Part shown: piece by piece, positions 1-6,853 of the stretch
Position numbering within the stretch: the first letter of the stretch is position 1
Layout of the letters: each line of letters begins with the position of its first letter
Assembly: GCA_027484495.1 (NCBI GenBank)
Contig: JAIXSW010000431.1
Location: 1-13,081 of the forward strand
Direction: 5' to 3'
Length of the DNA stretch: 13,081 nucleotides
Source of the DNA: Gammaproteobacteria bacterium
GTDB lineage: Bacteria; Pseudomonadota; Gammaproteobacteria; Enterobacterales; Alteromonadaceae
Program-made: the position numbers and the translations under genes
Notes under the pieces: model-generated
Database searches by the model: none
What the model was told of the DNA's origin: nothing
The model's input: the letters and a program-made list of their open reading frames with translations, nothing else

Positions 1-827
1 AACAGTGTGGCTTTGCCGGATGCAATATCAAACGCCATCGCCTGACTGAATTCTGATTGTTCATCAGTGCCAAAAATCAACGTTTTGCTGTCACGGCTGA
101 AACTGTAAACCTGATGGGTGATATTGCCCTGATGGGGAGTGACCAGCGTTTCTGTTGGTTTTTCAGCAGATAGATCGATTAAATGCACATTGTTGTCAGC
201 ATTGGTGCGCGACTTAATCGCGGCGAGATAACGGCCATCCGGGCTGATACCGGCCACGTCATAGCCGGCGTCATTCTGGTAGACCAGACTGCGCTGATAG
301 CTTTTGCCATCATATTTATACAGGTCAAAAAATTTGGCATCGCGCTCGTTGGTCAGCACATAAAAACTGCCATCGGCGGCCCAGTCGACAAACATCGCTT
401 TGAGTTTGTCACCCGGTGTCAGGTCTTTCACCGAGCCATCGACTTCACGCACATACAGATGGTCCAGCTCGTTGCCGCCCTGATCGGCGCTGTATAACAC
501 CCGGTCGTCCTGCGGGAACCAGCTGACCGGCATGATGGCATCGGTCGTGGATTGAGTCAGTGGTTGCCAGTTTTTGCCGTCCACGCTGACTTTATACAGG
601 TTGAACACGCCGGTTTCGTCAGAGGCCACCAGCATCGCGTCACCGCTCGCATTGATATCGTTGCCCAGATAAGATTTGGTGGCGTAAAACTGCTCCGGGG
701 TGTACTGGCTTAATTTTACCGGCGCTGCAGCAGCTGCTTGAGGGGTGGCCGGCACCTCTGGCGCTTTGCCGCACGCCAGCAATAAGCTGGCTGTCAGGGC
801 CAATAGTGGATAACTCATTGTTTTCAT
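1..827 (-). CDS. S9 family (prolyl oligopeptidase-like) peptidase, lipoprotein, partial (N-terminal part)
   Basis: Only the first 275 codons are inside the window; the rest lies beyond base 1. The start at 827 is supported by a GGGA ribosome site (AAAGGGAATGCT before ATG). The protein opens with a lipoprotein signal peptide: a hydrophobic stretch ending in a lipobox LLAC, so Cys19 would be lipidated and the protein anchored in the cell envelope. A Gln/Ala/Pro-rich linker follows, then repeated beta-propeller blades with motifs such as ISPDGRYLAA, SWFPQDDRVLYSAD and FSRDSKTLIFGTDE. This resembles the N-terminal propeller of S9 peptidases (acylaminoacyl- and dipeptidyl-peptidase types), whose alpha/beta-hydrolase domain with the catalytic Ser-Asp-His would come later. 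The catalytic domain cannot be seen, so a plain TolB/WD40-like propeller protein remains possible. Expected role: trimming of peptides in the periplasm. Confidence 0.75.
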   Translation of the reverse strand, partial: MKTMSYPLLALTASLLLACGKAPEVPATPQAAAAAPVKLSQYTPEQFYATKSYLGNDINASGDAMLVASDETGVFNLYKVSVDGKNWQPLTQSTTDAIMPVSWFPQDDRVLYSADQGGNELDHLYVREVDGSVKDLTPGDKLKAMFVDWAADGSFYVLTNERDAKFFDLYKYDGKSYQRSLVYQNDAGYDVAGISPDGRYLAAIKSRTNADNNVHLIDLSAEKPTETLVTPHQGNITHQVYSFSRDSKTLIFGTDEQSEFSQAMAFDIASGKATL

Positions 828-865
828 AGCATTCCCTTTATATTTAGTCTGGCAGTAACAAAGAG

Positions 866-891
866 GCTGTCACGACAACTGTCGTTGTAGC
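866..891. promoter_or_regulatory. Imperfect dyad upstream of the S9 peptidase gene
   Basis: ACGACA (872-877) and TGTCGT (880-885) are perfect inverted arms around a 2-base centre. Outer GCT (866-868) and AGC (889-891) extend the symmetry after three mismatched positions. The site lies 39-64 bases upstream of the peptidase start. This placement suits an operator, but no particular regulator is recognised and the dyad could be chance. Confidence 0.3.
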
Positions 892-981
892 CAAACTAGA
901 GCAAAAAAGCAGCAGGCACAATGTTTAAAACAAAAACTTAACATCGCATAGTGCTCAGTGGCACACCGGCGGCTGAAGATC

Positions 982-1003
982 AAAAAACCGCCCGAATGCG
1001 GTT
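982..1003 (-). terminator. Intrinsic terminator of the YjeH-like exporter gene
   Basis: Read on the minus strand this is AACCGC, a 6-base loop ATTCGG, GCGGTT, then a run of Ts. It lies 45 bases past the stop codon of the exporter gene and before the promoter region of the S9 peptidase gene, so the two minus-strand genes are probably separate transcription units. Confidence 0.7.
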
Positions 1004-1047
1004 ATTTCAGCAAATGAACTGTCGGGATCAGAATTTATATGTAGCCG

Positions 1048-2277
1048 TCAGAGTTGGCGGTGGCGTTGCTGCCACCACAGCAATGGCGTGGTCAGCAGCA
1101 TAATTGCCACGGCATACCACAACAACGTCCCCAGAGTCAGCATCAAACCCAGACACAACAAGGCGCTGACGATAGCCGTCGCACGATAGCGGCTTGGCAA
1201 CAACTTCAGTGCAGCCAACATAGACGCCAGATAAATCACCGCAAACACACCGTTGACCCAGCCGATCAACGCTTCCAGCTGTTGCGGAAATGGCGAAGAC
1301 CCAAGGATCACAGCGGCCATCAGGCCGATGATCAAATACAAAGCCCGTTCCGGCACCTGATGTCGGTTCAGTGGCTGAAACCAGGCCGGCAACACGCCTT
1401 GCTGACTGAAACTCCAGGTCAGCCGAGCCACGCTTGCGGTGTAGACATTGACCGTTGCCAGACCACTGCACAGACCCAGAATGCCGATGACCCACTGTCC
1501 ATAACCGCCGCAAAGCCGATCAAAGGCTTGTGCCATCGTCAGCGACTCCCCTGGCGCAGCCAAAGCCCACAACAAAGCACTGCAGCCAAGATAGATCAGG
1601 CCAACCAGCAATAAGCCAATGAGCAGCGCCGGTACCATGTCGCGAGCCGGATCGCGGAAATCCTGTGCCAGGTGGGTCATGGCTTCAACCCCAAGAAAAC
1701 TCCAGAAGCCCAGTGCTAGCGCGGCGCTGATACCGCTCCAGGCTGGCAATTCCAGTACGGGCGCCGTGAGCGGTGCGCCTTGCCAGAAAAACGCCCCGAG
1801 CAGCAGCAAGACGACGGCGACAATAGCCAGCGTTAATCCGAGTTGCAGGCGGGCAGACAACTGGAAGCCAACCCGGTTTAACGCGAACAACACACCAAGA
1901 AACAACAACTGACCGCTTAACTGATATTGCGCACCAAACCAGGGCTCGATGAATGACCAGGTCATCAACAATGCCGCGGAGCCACCAACCGGCACCACCA
2001 GCAAAAACAGCAGCCCCATTACCCGCCCGGCCACAGCACCAAAGGCTTCGCCGACAAAATGAGCAGGACCGGCGGCATTTGGGATGGCGCCGGCCAGCGC
2101 ACCAAAAATGACCGTGATCGGCACCGCCAACAAGGTCAGCACCAACCAGATGCCAATCGCTGCACCACCGGCTTGCTGTAACGACACTTGCGGCAAAATA
2201 AAGACACCGGTGCCCAATAATGTCGTCGCGAGCAACGCTGCGCCCTGATAACGGCCAATACCGCCTGTTGCTTTCAT
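1048..2277 (-). CDS. yjeH: APC-family amino-acid transporter, YjeH-like (methionine/branched-chain amino acid exporter)
   Basis: The predicted protein has 409 residues and is strongly hydrophobic, with about 10-12 membrane helices. It resembles E. coli YjeH, a member of the amino acid-polyamine-organocation superfamily that exports methionine and branched-chain amino acids across the inner membrane. Matching motifs are LLATTLLGTGVF (residues 15-26, unwound first helix), GPAHFVGEAFG (70-80), and FWSFLGVEAMTHLAQDFRDP with its conserved acidic residue in the middle. I chose ATG 2277 because a GGAAG ribosome site lies 6 bases upstream; an upstream TTG at 2355 would add 26 non-conserved residues and run through the dyad in the promoter region. 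The Lrp/AsnC gene is divergent, 118 bases away. That pairing is typical of a regulator that senses the amino acid and controls its exporter; the exact substrate is inferred. Confidence 0.85.
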   Translation of the reverse strand: MKATGGIGRYQGAALLATTLLGTGVFILPQVSLQQAGGAAIGIWLVLTLLAVPITVIFGALAGAIPNAAGPAHFVGEAFGAVAGRVMGLLFLLVVPVGGSAALLMTWSFIEPWFGAQYQLSGQLLFLGVLFALNRVGFQLSARLQLGLTLAIVAVVLLLLGAFFWQGAPLTAPVLELPAWSGISAALALGFWSFLGVEAMTHLAQDFRDPARDMVPALLIGLLLVGLIYLGCSALLWALAAPGESLTMAQAFDRLCGGYGQWVIGILGLCSGLATVNVYTASVARLTWSFSQQGVLPAWFQPLNRHQVPERALYLIIGLMAAVILGSSPFPQQLEALIGWVNGVFAVIYLASMLAALKLLPSRYRATAIVSALLCLGLMLTLGTLLWYAVAIMLLTTPLLWWQQRHRQL

Positions 2278-2348
2278 CGGATGCTTCCGTTCAAATAGCA
2301 GAAAAATGCATTGTAACGCAGCCAACGCCGCCAGTTTGTCAGGTCTTA

Positions 2349-2363
2349 CCGTCAAAATGACGG
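2349..2363. promoter_or_regulatory. Perfect 15-bp dyad, candidate operator of the AsnC/Lrp-type regulator
   Basis: CCGTCA, AAA, TGACGG: perfect 6-base arms around an A/T centre. It is in the 118-base gap between the divergent yjeH-like and asnC-like genes. Its length, symmetry and A-rich middle match the usual form of Lrp/AsnC-family sites, though not the E. coli Lrp consensus itself. A TACAAT hexamer on the minus strand (2315-2310) is a possible -10 for the exporter gene, which would put the dyad roughly 50 bases upstream of that start. Function is inferred. Confidence 0.5.
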
Positions 2364-2395
2364 AGCAACCGGCAATTTCACCGGAGTAGCCCCAA

Positions 2396-2848
2396 GTGGA
2401 TAAATTTGATCAACAGATCCTGCAACAGCTACGGCAAAACGCCAGACAAAGCGTTTCCGACATCGCTGCGACCGTGCATCTGTCCCGCAGTGCCGTCACC
2501 GAACGGATCCGCAAATTAGAGCAGCAGAAAGTGATCCTGGGTTATCAGGTCGTGTTGCGTGCAGCCGCAGAAACTAAAGTCCGCGCCTATTTTGAATTGC
2601 AGCACAAAGCCGCCCGTTGTCAGGAACTGATCCCATTTTTACGTAGCTTTTCTGAACTGAAATCCTGTCACGGCATCAGTGGTGAGGTCGATTTGATGCT
2701 GTTTGTCGAAGCAGGCAGCATGGAGCGTTTGCATCAAATCCGTGAGCAAATTGATGCGCACCCGGATATTGTCCGGATCAGAACCCATATGGTGATGAGT
2801 CAGTGGTTTACCCCGCAAACGGATGAAATGTCGGTAGTACCCACATAA
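2396..2848 (+). CDS. Lrp/AsnC family transcriptional regulator
   Basis: The protein has 150 residues, the usual length for this family. The start is a GTG at 2396 with GGAG 9 bases upstream. The N-terminus is a winged helix-turn-helix (MDKFDQQILQQLRQNARQ, then DIAATVHLSRSAVTERIRKLE at about 22-42) of classic AsnC type. A short linker (VILGYQVVL) leads to a RAM ligand-binding/oligomerisation domain at about 62-135, including GEVDLMLFVEA (96-106), the region around the effector pocket. Proteins of this family form dimers to octamers and respond to amino acids. The divergent YjeH-like exporter suggests that this regulator controls amino-acid export and perhaps itself through the dyad at 2349-2363. 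The effector cannot be read from sequence. Confidence 0.93.
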   Translation: MDKFDQQILQQLRQNARQSVSDIAATVHLSRSAVTERIRKLEQQKVILGYQVVLRAAAETKVRAYFELQHKAARCQELIPFLRSFSELKSCHGISGEVDLMLFVEAGSMERLHQIREQIDAHPDIVRIRTHMVMSQWFTPQTDEMSVVPT

Positions 2849-2870
2849 ACAGAGGCGTATCAATGCCGAC

Positions 2871-2898
2871 AAAAAAGGCCCGCTTGCGGGCCTTTTTT
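2871..2898. terminator. Bidirectional intrinsic terminator
   Basis: A6, GGCCCGC, TT, GCGGGCC, T6: a perfect 7-bp G/C stem flanked symmetrically by A and T runs, so it ends transcription from both sides. It sits 22 bases after the AsnC-type regulator stop and 12 bases after the stop of the convergent DUF3352-like gene. Confidence 0.95.
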
Positions 2899-2910
2899 AT
2901 GCAGATTTGC

Positions 2911-4626
2911 TTACTTAGCCATTTGCATCGTCGACTGCAGCAGAATGCCTTGCGGCGCCATTTTCATCTGCATACCGACTTGCATATTGGTTTGCATCAG
3001 CTGCGCCAATTCTGCCGGTACCGGCTCACCAGTGCTTTCCAGTGTGCCTTTTAACACGCTGAAGAACTGCTGATAATCCATACCAAACGCCAACAGACCC
3101 GATTTGCTCAGCGGCTGTGTGCTGAGTGCTTTAGCTTGCTGCTGCGCTTTATCACCGCTGAAAATCATCAGATGGTGCTCTGACGCCATCAGGCTTGGCT
3201 TAATACCCAGCATGGCCAGTTCAGGGATTTTGTCTGCAAGCGGCAAGGTTTCGCCGGCGGCTGGCAGTTCCACGGTTGCTAACGAAGGTTGCAACGCTTT
3301 TACGCTATCAAACAACTGCTTCACATTGCTGGCACTGAGCACAAACAGCGCATCAGCCGTTTTAGGGACTTGTTGCACCGCATCAATTTCCAGCTGATTC
3401 ACTTTCAGCGAAAAACCCTGCACGCCGGCCGCCATTCCCGCCATCATCAACATCGGCATCGGGTTGTTTTGCTTCAGCGCCTGTTGCCATTCCACTAGTG
3501 GCGCACACTGATACTGCGTCGTGGTCAGGCTGTCCCATAACTTGCCGACAGCAGACGATAGCTGACCAACGTCGATACCAAGCGCCATTTCCAATAAGGC
3601 AGTCTGACCGCTGATTTCACCTAAACCAGCCGGGATAAAACCCTGCAACTGTTCCAGGGCGGCGATCGTCTGGGCGTTTTCCGTCGGGATCAGTAATTTG
3701 CTGTGGACTGTGGTCGCTGCCGCAGCGATGTTAAAACGGTTCGAGGCAAACAAACCCGGCCAGCTGGTCGCAATCGCAGCGACGTCGGTCTGGCAATTCG
3801 CTTCACGCCATGGCGCCAATGCGACGCCAAGCTCAGTGCCCATAATGGCTTCGACATCTTTCGCCAGTCGGTTGCCGTCTTTACTGGTCAGCACTTTACT
3901 TAGCTCAAGGCTGCTGACATAACCAACAGAGCCCTGATCTAACTCGTATTTTTTACTGATTTGCTGTAAGTATTTGGTGCTGTGCAGGCTCAGTTCCGGT
4001 TTTTGCGTGCCCAGTGCAATGGCCAAGTGCGCCGGATCGAGCTTGTCAGAGGTCAGGGTTAACGTCGCCCAACCATCTTTGACGCTGACCAATAAATCCA
4101 GCGTCAACTCTTCATGACTGAGTTTGTACTGCCGGTATTTTTGCTCATTGAGCTGCTGTGGGCTATGACTCAGGCCACTTTGTTGTTCGATCGCATCAAA
4201 CATGGCCCAAAAAGCTGTTTCATCACCCAGCTCCACTTTCAGCACAGGCGCCACACCGACCAGATACAGCAGGCTGCGCATCTGGGTTTTGATGCCGGTC
4301 TTCACACTGATGTCTGCTGGCGTTGCCAGTGCAGACAAATACTGCCGGCCCAGCGCCAGCACAAACTTTTCACTATTGCTCTGGGCAGCCTGCAGCTGCG
4401 CATCCAGCTGCGCCAGCGCCGCCGTGCTGTAATATTGCGGCCCCATGCCGATGCTGCTCAGGTAACTCGGCAGATCGACCGGCTCCAGCTGGGCAGAAAA
4501 TACCGCGGTATCTGCCGGTACATATTCCAGTGCACCCAGCTGACCTGCGCTTTGCGGCGCGCCCAATTTGTACCAGGCAAAAACCCCTGCTGCAATCACG
4601 GCTGCAGCGATCAAACTTTTCCGCAT
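2911..4626 (-). CDS. Membrane-anchored periplasmic protein of unknown function (DUF3352-like)
   Basis: The predicted protein has 571 residues. The ATG at 4626 has AGGAG 6 bases upstream. Residues 1-3 are positively charged and 4-19 form one hydrophobic helix without an obvious cleavage or lipobox motif, so it is probably an inner-membrane anchor with the rest in the periplasm. The motif EYVPADTAVFSAQLEPVDLP (34-53) and the alternation of short beta strands with Ala/Gln/Leu-rich helices recall DUF3352-type proteins, which also start with 'PADT'-like segments. The family assignment is tentative. No catalytic motif is apparent. It is downstream of the FAD oxidoreductase gene on the same strand with a 65-base gap, so the two may be co-transcribed, and it ends at a strong bidirectional terminator. 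Function unknown. Confidence 0.75.
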   Translation of the reverse strand: MRKSLIAAAVIAAGVFAWYKLGAPQSAGQLGALEYVPADTAVFSAQLEPVDLPSYLSSIGMGPQYYSTAALAQLDAQLQAAQSNSEKFVLALGRQYLSALATPADISVKTGIKTQMRSLLYLVGVAPVLKVELGDETAFWAMFDAIEQQSGLSHSPQQLNEQKYRQYKLSHEELTLDLLVSVKDGWATLTLTSDKLDPAHLAIALGTQKPELSLHSTKYLQQISKKYELDQGSVGYVSSLELSKVLTSKDGNRLAKDVEAIMGTELGVALAPWREANCQTDVAAIATSWPGLFASNRFNIAAAATTVHSKLLIPTENAQTIAALEQLQGFIPAGLGEISGQTALLEMALGIDVGQLSSAVGKLWDSLTTTQYQCAPLVEWQQALKQNNPMPMLMMAGMAAGVQGFSLKVNQLEIDAVQQVPKTADALFVLSASNVKQLFDSVKALQPSLATVELPAAGETLPLADKIPELAMLGIKPSLMASEHHLMIFSGDKAQQQAKALSTQPLSKSGLLAFGMDYQQFFSVLKGTLESTGEPVPAELAQLMQTNMQVGMQMKMAPQGILLQSTMQMAK

Positions 4627-4691
4627 TCCTTACTCCTTCGTTAATCGCCGGTAGTTGCGCCGGTCACGCATCAGATCTGTTGTATTTATTG

Positions 4692-6317
4692 TTACCGACG
4701 CCCCACTGGCACCGGTTGTCCCGTCATGGCCAGTGCAACCGCTTCGGCTACTTTAATCCCATCAATACCTGCTGACAGAATACCACCAGCATAACCTGCA
4801 CCTTCACCGGCTGGAAATAACCCCTTGGTATTCAGGCTCTGATAGTCTGGGCCGCGTTTGATGCAAATCGGCGATGAAGTACGGGTTTCCACGCCAGTCA
4901 GCAAACCTTCTTCCCGGGCAAAACCTTTGATTTGTTTATCAAATGCCGGGATTGCTTCGCGAATAGCGGCAATAACAAAATCAGGTAACACGTTCGACAA
5001 GTCCGTCAGTTTGACACCCGGCGTATAACTGGGTAACACGTCGCCGAATTCAGTTGAAGGCACGCCAGCCAGGAAGTCGCCGACACGCTGTGCCGGCGCA
5101 TCATAATTGCTGCCGCCCAGCACAAAGGCCTGCGCTTCCAGTTTGCGTTGCAGCTCAATACCCGCCAGCGGATGACCGGGAAAATCGCGCTCCGGATCAA
5201 TCCCCACCACAATAGCGCTGTTCGCATTGCGTTCGTTGCGCGAGTACTGGCTCATGCCATTGGTGACCACGCGCCCCTCTTCTGACGCCGCCGCAACCAC
5301 AGTGCCACCCGGGCACATACAGAAACTGTACACAGTGCGGTTGTTACTGCCGTGATGCACTAATTTATAATCGGCCGCCCCCAATAACGGATGGCCGGCA
5401 CTGGCACCATAACGGCATTCGTCGATCATCGACTGACGGTGCTCGATGCGAAATCCAACCGAAAACGGCTTGGCTTCAATATAAACATCACGCTTAAACA
5501 GCATTTCAAAGGTGTCGCGCGCACTGTGACCAACCGCCAGCACTACATAACGACTATGTAGTTCGCTGCCATCACTCAGCCGCACGCCCGTCAGTTGTTC
5601 ACCGTCCCGCAGAATGTCGTCGACGCGGGTGCTGAAGCGGATCTCGCCACCCAGTTCGATGATGCGCGCGCGCATTTTTTCTACCATCGTCACCAGCTTA
5701 AAAGTACCGATATGCGGTTTGCTGACGTACATGATTTCTTCAGGCGCGCCGGCTTTGACAAACTCACTCATCACTTTACGGCCATAATGTTTCGGATCTT
5801 TGACCTGGCTGTAAAGTTTGCCATCGGAGAAAGTGCCGGCCCCGCCTTCACCAAACTGCACGTTGGATTCCGTATTCAGCGGTTTTTTCCGCCAGAAACC
5901 AAAAGTGTCTTTGGTGCGCTCGCGCACTTCTTTGCCGCGCTCCACAATGATTGGATTAAAGCCCATTTCCGCCAGCAATAAACCGGCGAACAGACCACAG
6001 GGCCCAAGGCCTATAACGATCGGACGCTCGGTCAGTTGTTCCGGTGCTTTGGCGACGAACTTGTAGCTGGTATCTGGTGCCGGGCGGATCTGTTCATCTT
6101 TGCTAAATGCTGCCAATACCCGCGCATTGTGATCGGTGTCGACATCTAAAGTGTAAGTGAGCTGAATATCGGATTTTTTCCGCGCATCGACACCCCGTTT
6201 AAACACGGTGAATTGTAAGAGTTGTTCAGGCTGCAGTTTCAGCCGGGCGCAAATGGCGGCAGGTAAATCGGCTTCGCTGTGATTCAGCGGCAGTTTTAAT
6301 TCGTTAATGCGGATCAT
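4692..6317 (-). CDS. NAD(P)/FAD-dependent oxidoreductase (COG2509-type FAD-dependent dehydrogenase)
   Basis: The protein has 541 residues; ATG 6317 follows AGGAAAG about 8 bases upstream. An N-terminal domain of about 95 residues (rich in charged residues, with FKRGVDARKKSDIQLTYTLDV) precedes a Rossmann FAD-binding fold with GLGPCG at 103-108 and an acidic strand end (VERG, 125-128). FGEGGAGTFSDGKLYS (155-170) and a C-terminal GLFPAGEGAGYAGGILSAG (499-517) are hallmark stretches of this family, the second closing the FAD site. This is the widespread, poorly characterised FAD-dependent dehydrogenase family COG2509; substrate and electron acceptor are not known. It is probably cytoplasmic, as no signal peptide is seen. 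The 7Fe ferredoxin gene is divergent from it, sharing a 190-base promoter region, so an electron-transfer partnership is conceivable but unproven. Confidence 0.88.
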   Translation of the reverse strand: MIRINELKLPLNHSEADLPAAICARLKLQPEQLLQFTVFKRGVDARKKSDIQLTYTLDVDTDHNARVLAAFSKDEQIRPAPDTSYKFVAKAPEQLTERPIVIGLGPCGLFAGLLLAEMGFNPIIVERGKEVRERTKDTFGFWRKKPLNTESNVQFGEGGAGTFSDGKLYSQVKDPKHYGRKVMSEFVKAGAPEEIMYVSKPHIGTFKLVTMVEKMRARIIELGGEIRFSTRVDDILRDGEQLTGVRLSDGSELHSRYVVLAVGHSARDTFEMLFKRDVYIEAKPFSVGFRIEHRQSMIDECRYGASAGHPLLGAADYKLVHHGSNNRTVYSFCMCPGGTVVAAASEEGRVVTNGMSQYSRNERNANSAIVVGIDPERDFPGHPLAGIELQRKLEAQAFVLGGSNYDAPAQRVGDFLAGVPSTEFGDVLPSYTPGVKLTDLSNVLPDFVIAAIREAIPAFDKQIKGFAREEGLLTGVETRTSSPICIKRGPDYQSLNTKGLFPAGEGAGYAGGILSAGIDGIKVAEAVALAMTGQPVPVGRR

Positions 6318-6340
6318 TGGACTTTCCTGTTGGTGTCATG

Positions 6341-6363
6341 GCGAAAACGCAGCATGTTTTCGC
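6341..6363. repeat. Perfect 8-bp inverted repeat in the oxidoreductase leader
   Basis: GCGAAAAC (6341-6348) and GTTTTCGC (6356-6363) are separated by 7 bases. The repeat begins 24 bases upstream of the oxidoreductase start codon on the minus strand. It has no T run in either direction, so it is not a terminator. It could be an operator or a 5' leader hairpin; the sequence does not decide. Confidence 0.45.
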
Positions 6364-6397
6364 TCACAAAGCAGAAATAAAACCGCTATTTTACGTG

Positions 6398-6421
6398 AAA
6401 CCGGCACTTTTGTCCGGTTTT
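6398..6421. repeat. Inverted repeat AAACCGG / CCGGTTT in the divergent intergenic region
   Basis: AAACCGG (6398-6404) and CCGGTTT (6414-6420) are perfect 7-base arms around a 9-base spacer, followed by one more T. It lies between the inverted repeat at 6341-6363 and the fdxA promoter. It is too weak in T content to call a terminator; it may be a regulatory site or chance. Confidence 0.3.
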
Positions 6422-6439
6422 CTGCCGGTCCTGCGGCGC

Positions 6440-6467
6440 TTGTAATTTCAATGCGCTGCATTACAAT
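6440..6467 (+). promoter_or_regulatory. Probable fdxA promoter built on an interrupted palindrome
   Basis: TTGTAA (6440-6445) as -35 and TACAAT (6462-6467) as -10 are separated by 16 bases, placing a start near 6474 and giving a short leader of about 34 bases. The promoter coincides with a palindrome TTGTAAT (6440-6446), N13, ATTACAA (6460-6466). By symmetry the minus strand has a weaker version (TTGTAA, 16 bases, TACAAG) that could serve the divergent oxidoreductase gene. Confidence 0.5.
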
Positions 6468-6507
6468 TCGCCGGATCCAACCGGCATTAACTTCAGGAAA
6501 CGCTGTC

Positions 6508-6831
6508 ATGGCCTTTGTAGTGACTGACAATTGCATCAAATGCAAATACACCGACTGTGTGGCCGTGTGCCCGGCTGATGCCTTTTTTGCCGGACCAAAT
6601 TTTTTGGTGATCAGCCCAACCGCTTGTATCGATTGCGCTTTATGCGAACCCGAGTGTCCGGCTCAGGCGATTTATCAGCAGGATGCGTTACCACCGGGTC
6701 AGGAAGCCTTTCTGGAGCTGAATGCCGAACTCAGTGAGATTTGGCCCAACATCACCGAAGTGCAGCCCGCACCGGACGATGCCGACGCCTGGAACGGCGT
6801 GCCGGACAAACTGAAGTATCTGCAAACCTGA
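6508..6831 (+). CDS. fdxA: 7Fe ferredoxin, FdxA type ([3Fe-4S][4Fe-4S])
   Basis: The protein has 107 residues, the family's normal length. ATG 6508 has AGGA 9 bases upstream, and the protein starts MAFVVTDNCIKCKYTDC exactly as family members do, so longer upstream starts are wrong. By comparison with Azotobacter ferredoxin I, Cys9, Cys17 and Cys50 should bind the [3Fe-4S] cluster, and Cys21, Cys40, Cys43 and Cys46 the [4Fe-4S] cluster; Cys12 is the usual extra cysteine. The free cysteine of Azotobacter FdI (Cys24 there, residue 25 here counting Met) is Ala in this protein. The C-terminus (LNAELSEIWPNITE then DAWNGVPDKLKYL) matches the family extension. It is a low-potential cytoplasmic electron carrier; partner unknown, with the divergent FAD oxidoreductase a positional candidate. 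Confidence 0.95.
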   Translation: MAFVVTDNCIKCKYTDCVAVCPADAFFAGPNFLVISPTACIDCALCEPECPAQAIYQQDALPPGQEAFLELNAELSEIWPNITEVQPAPDDADAWNGVPDKLKYLQT

Positions 6832-6853
6832 CCAGGTCTTTTATACGGCTATT

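Noticed and set aside
1028..1513. 161-codon minus-strand frame inside the YjeH-like gene
   Set aside because: It overlaps a strong transporter gene in another frame and has a shadow-like composition.
6307..6507. 67-residue N-terminal extension of the ferredoxin
   Set aside because: The family starts exactly at MAFVVTDNC, the ribosome site supports 6508, and the extension would cover the promoter.
6826..6842. ACCTG/CAGGT hairpin with TCTTTTAT at the end of fdxA as a terminator
   Set aside because: The loop would be only 2 bases (or the stem 4 bp) and the T run is interrupted; too weak to call.
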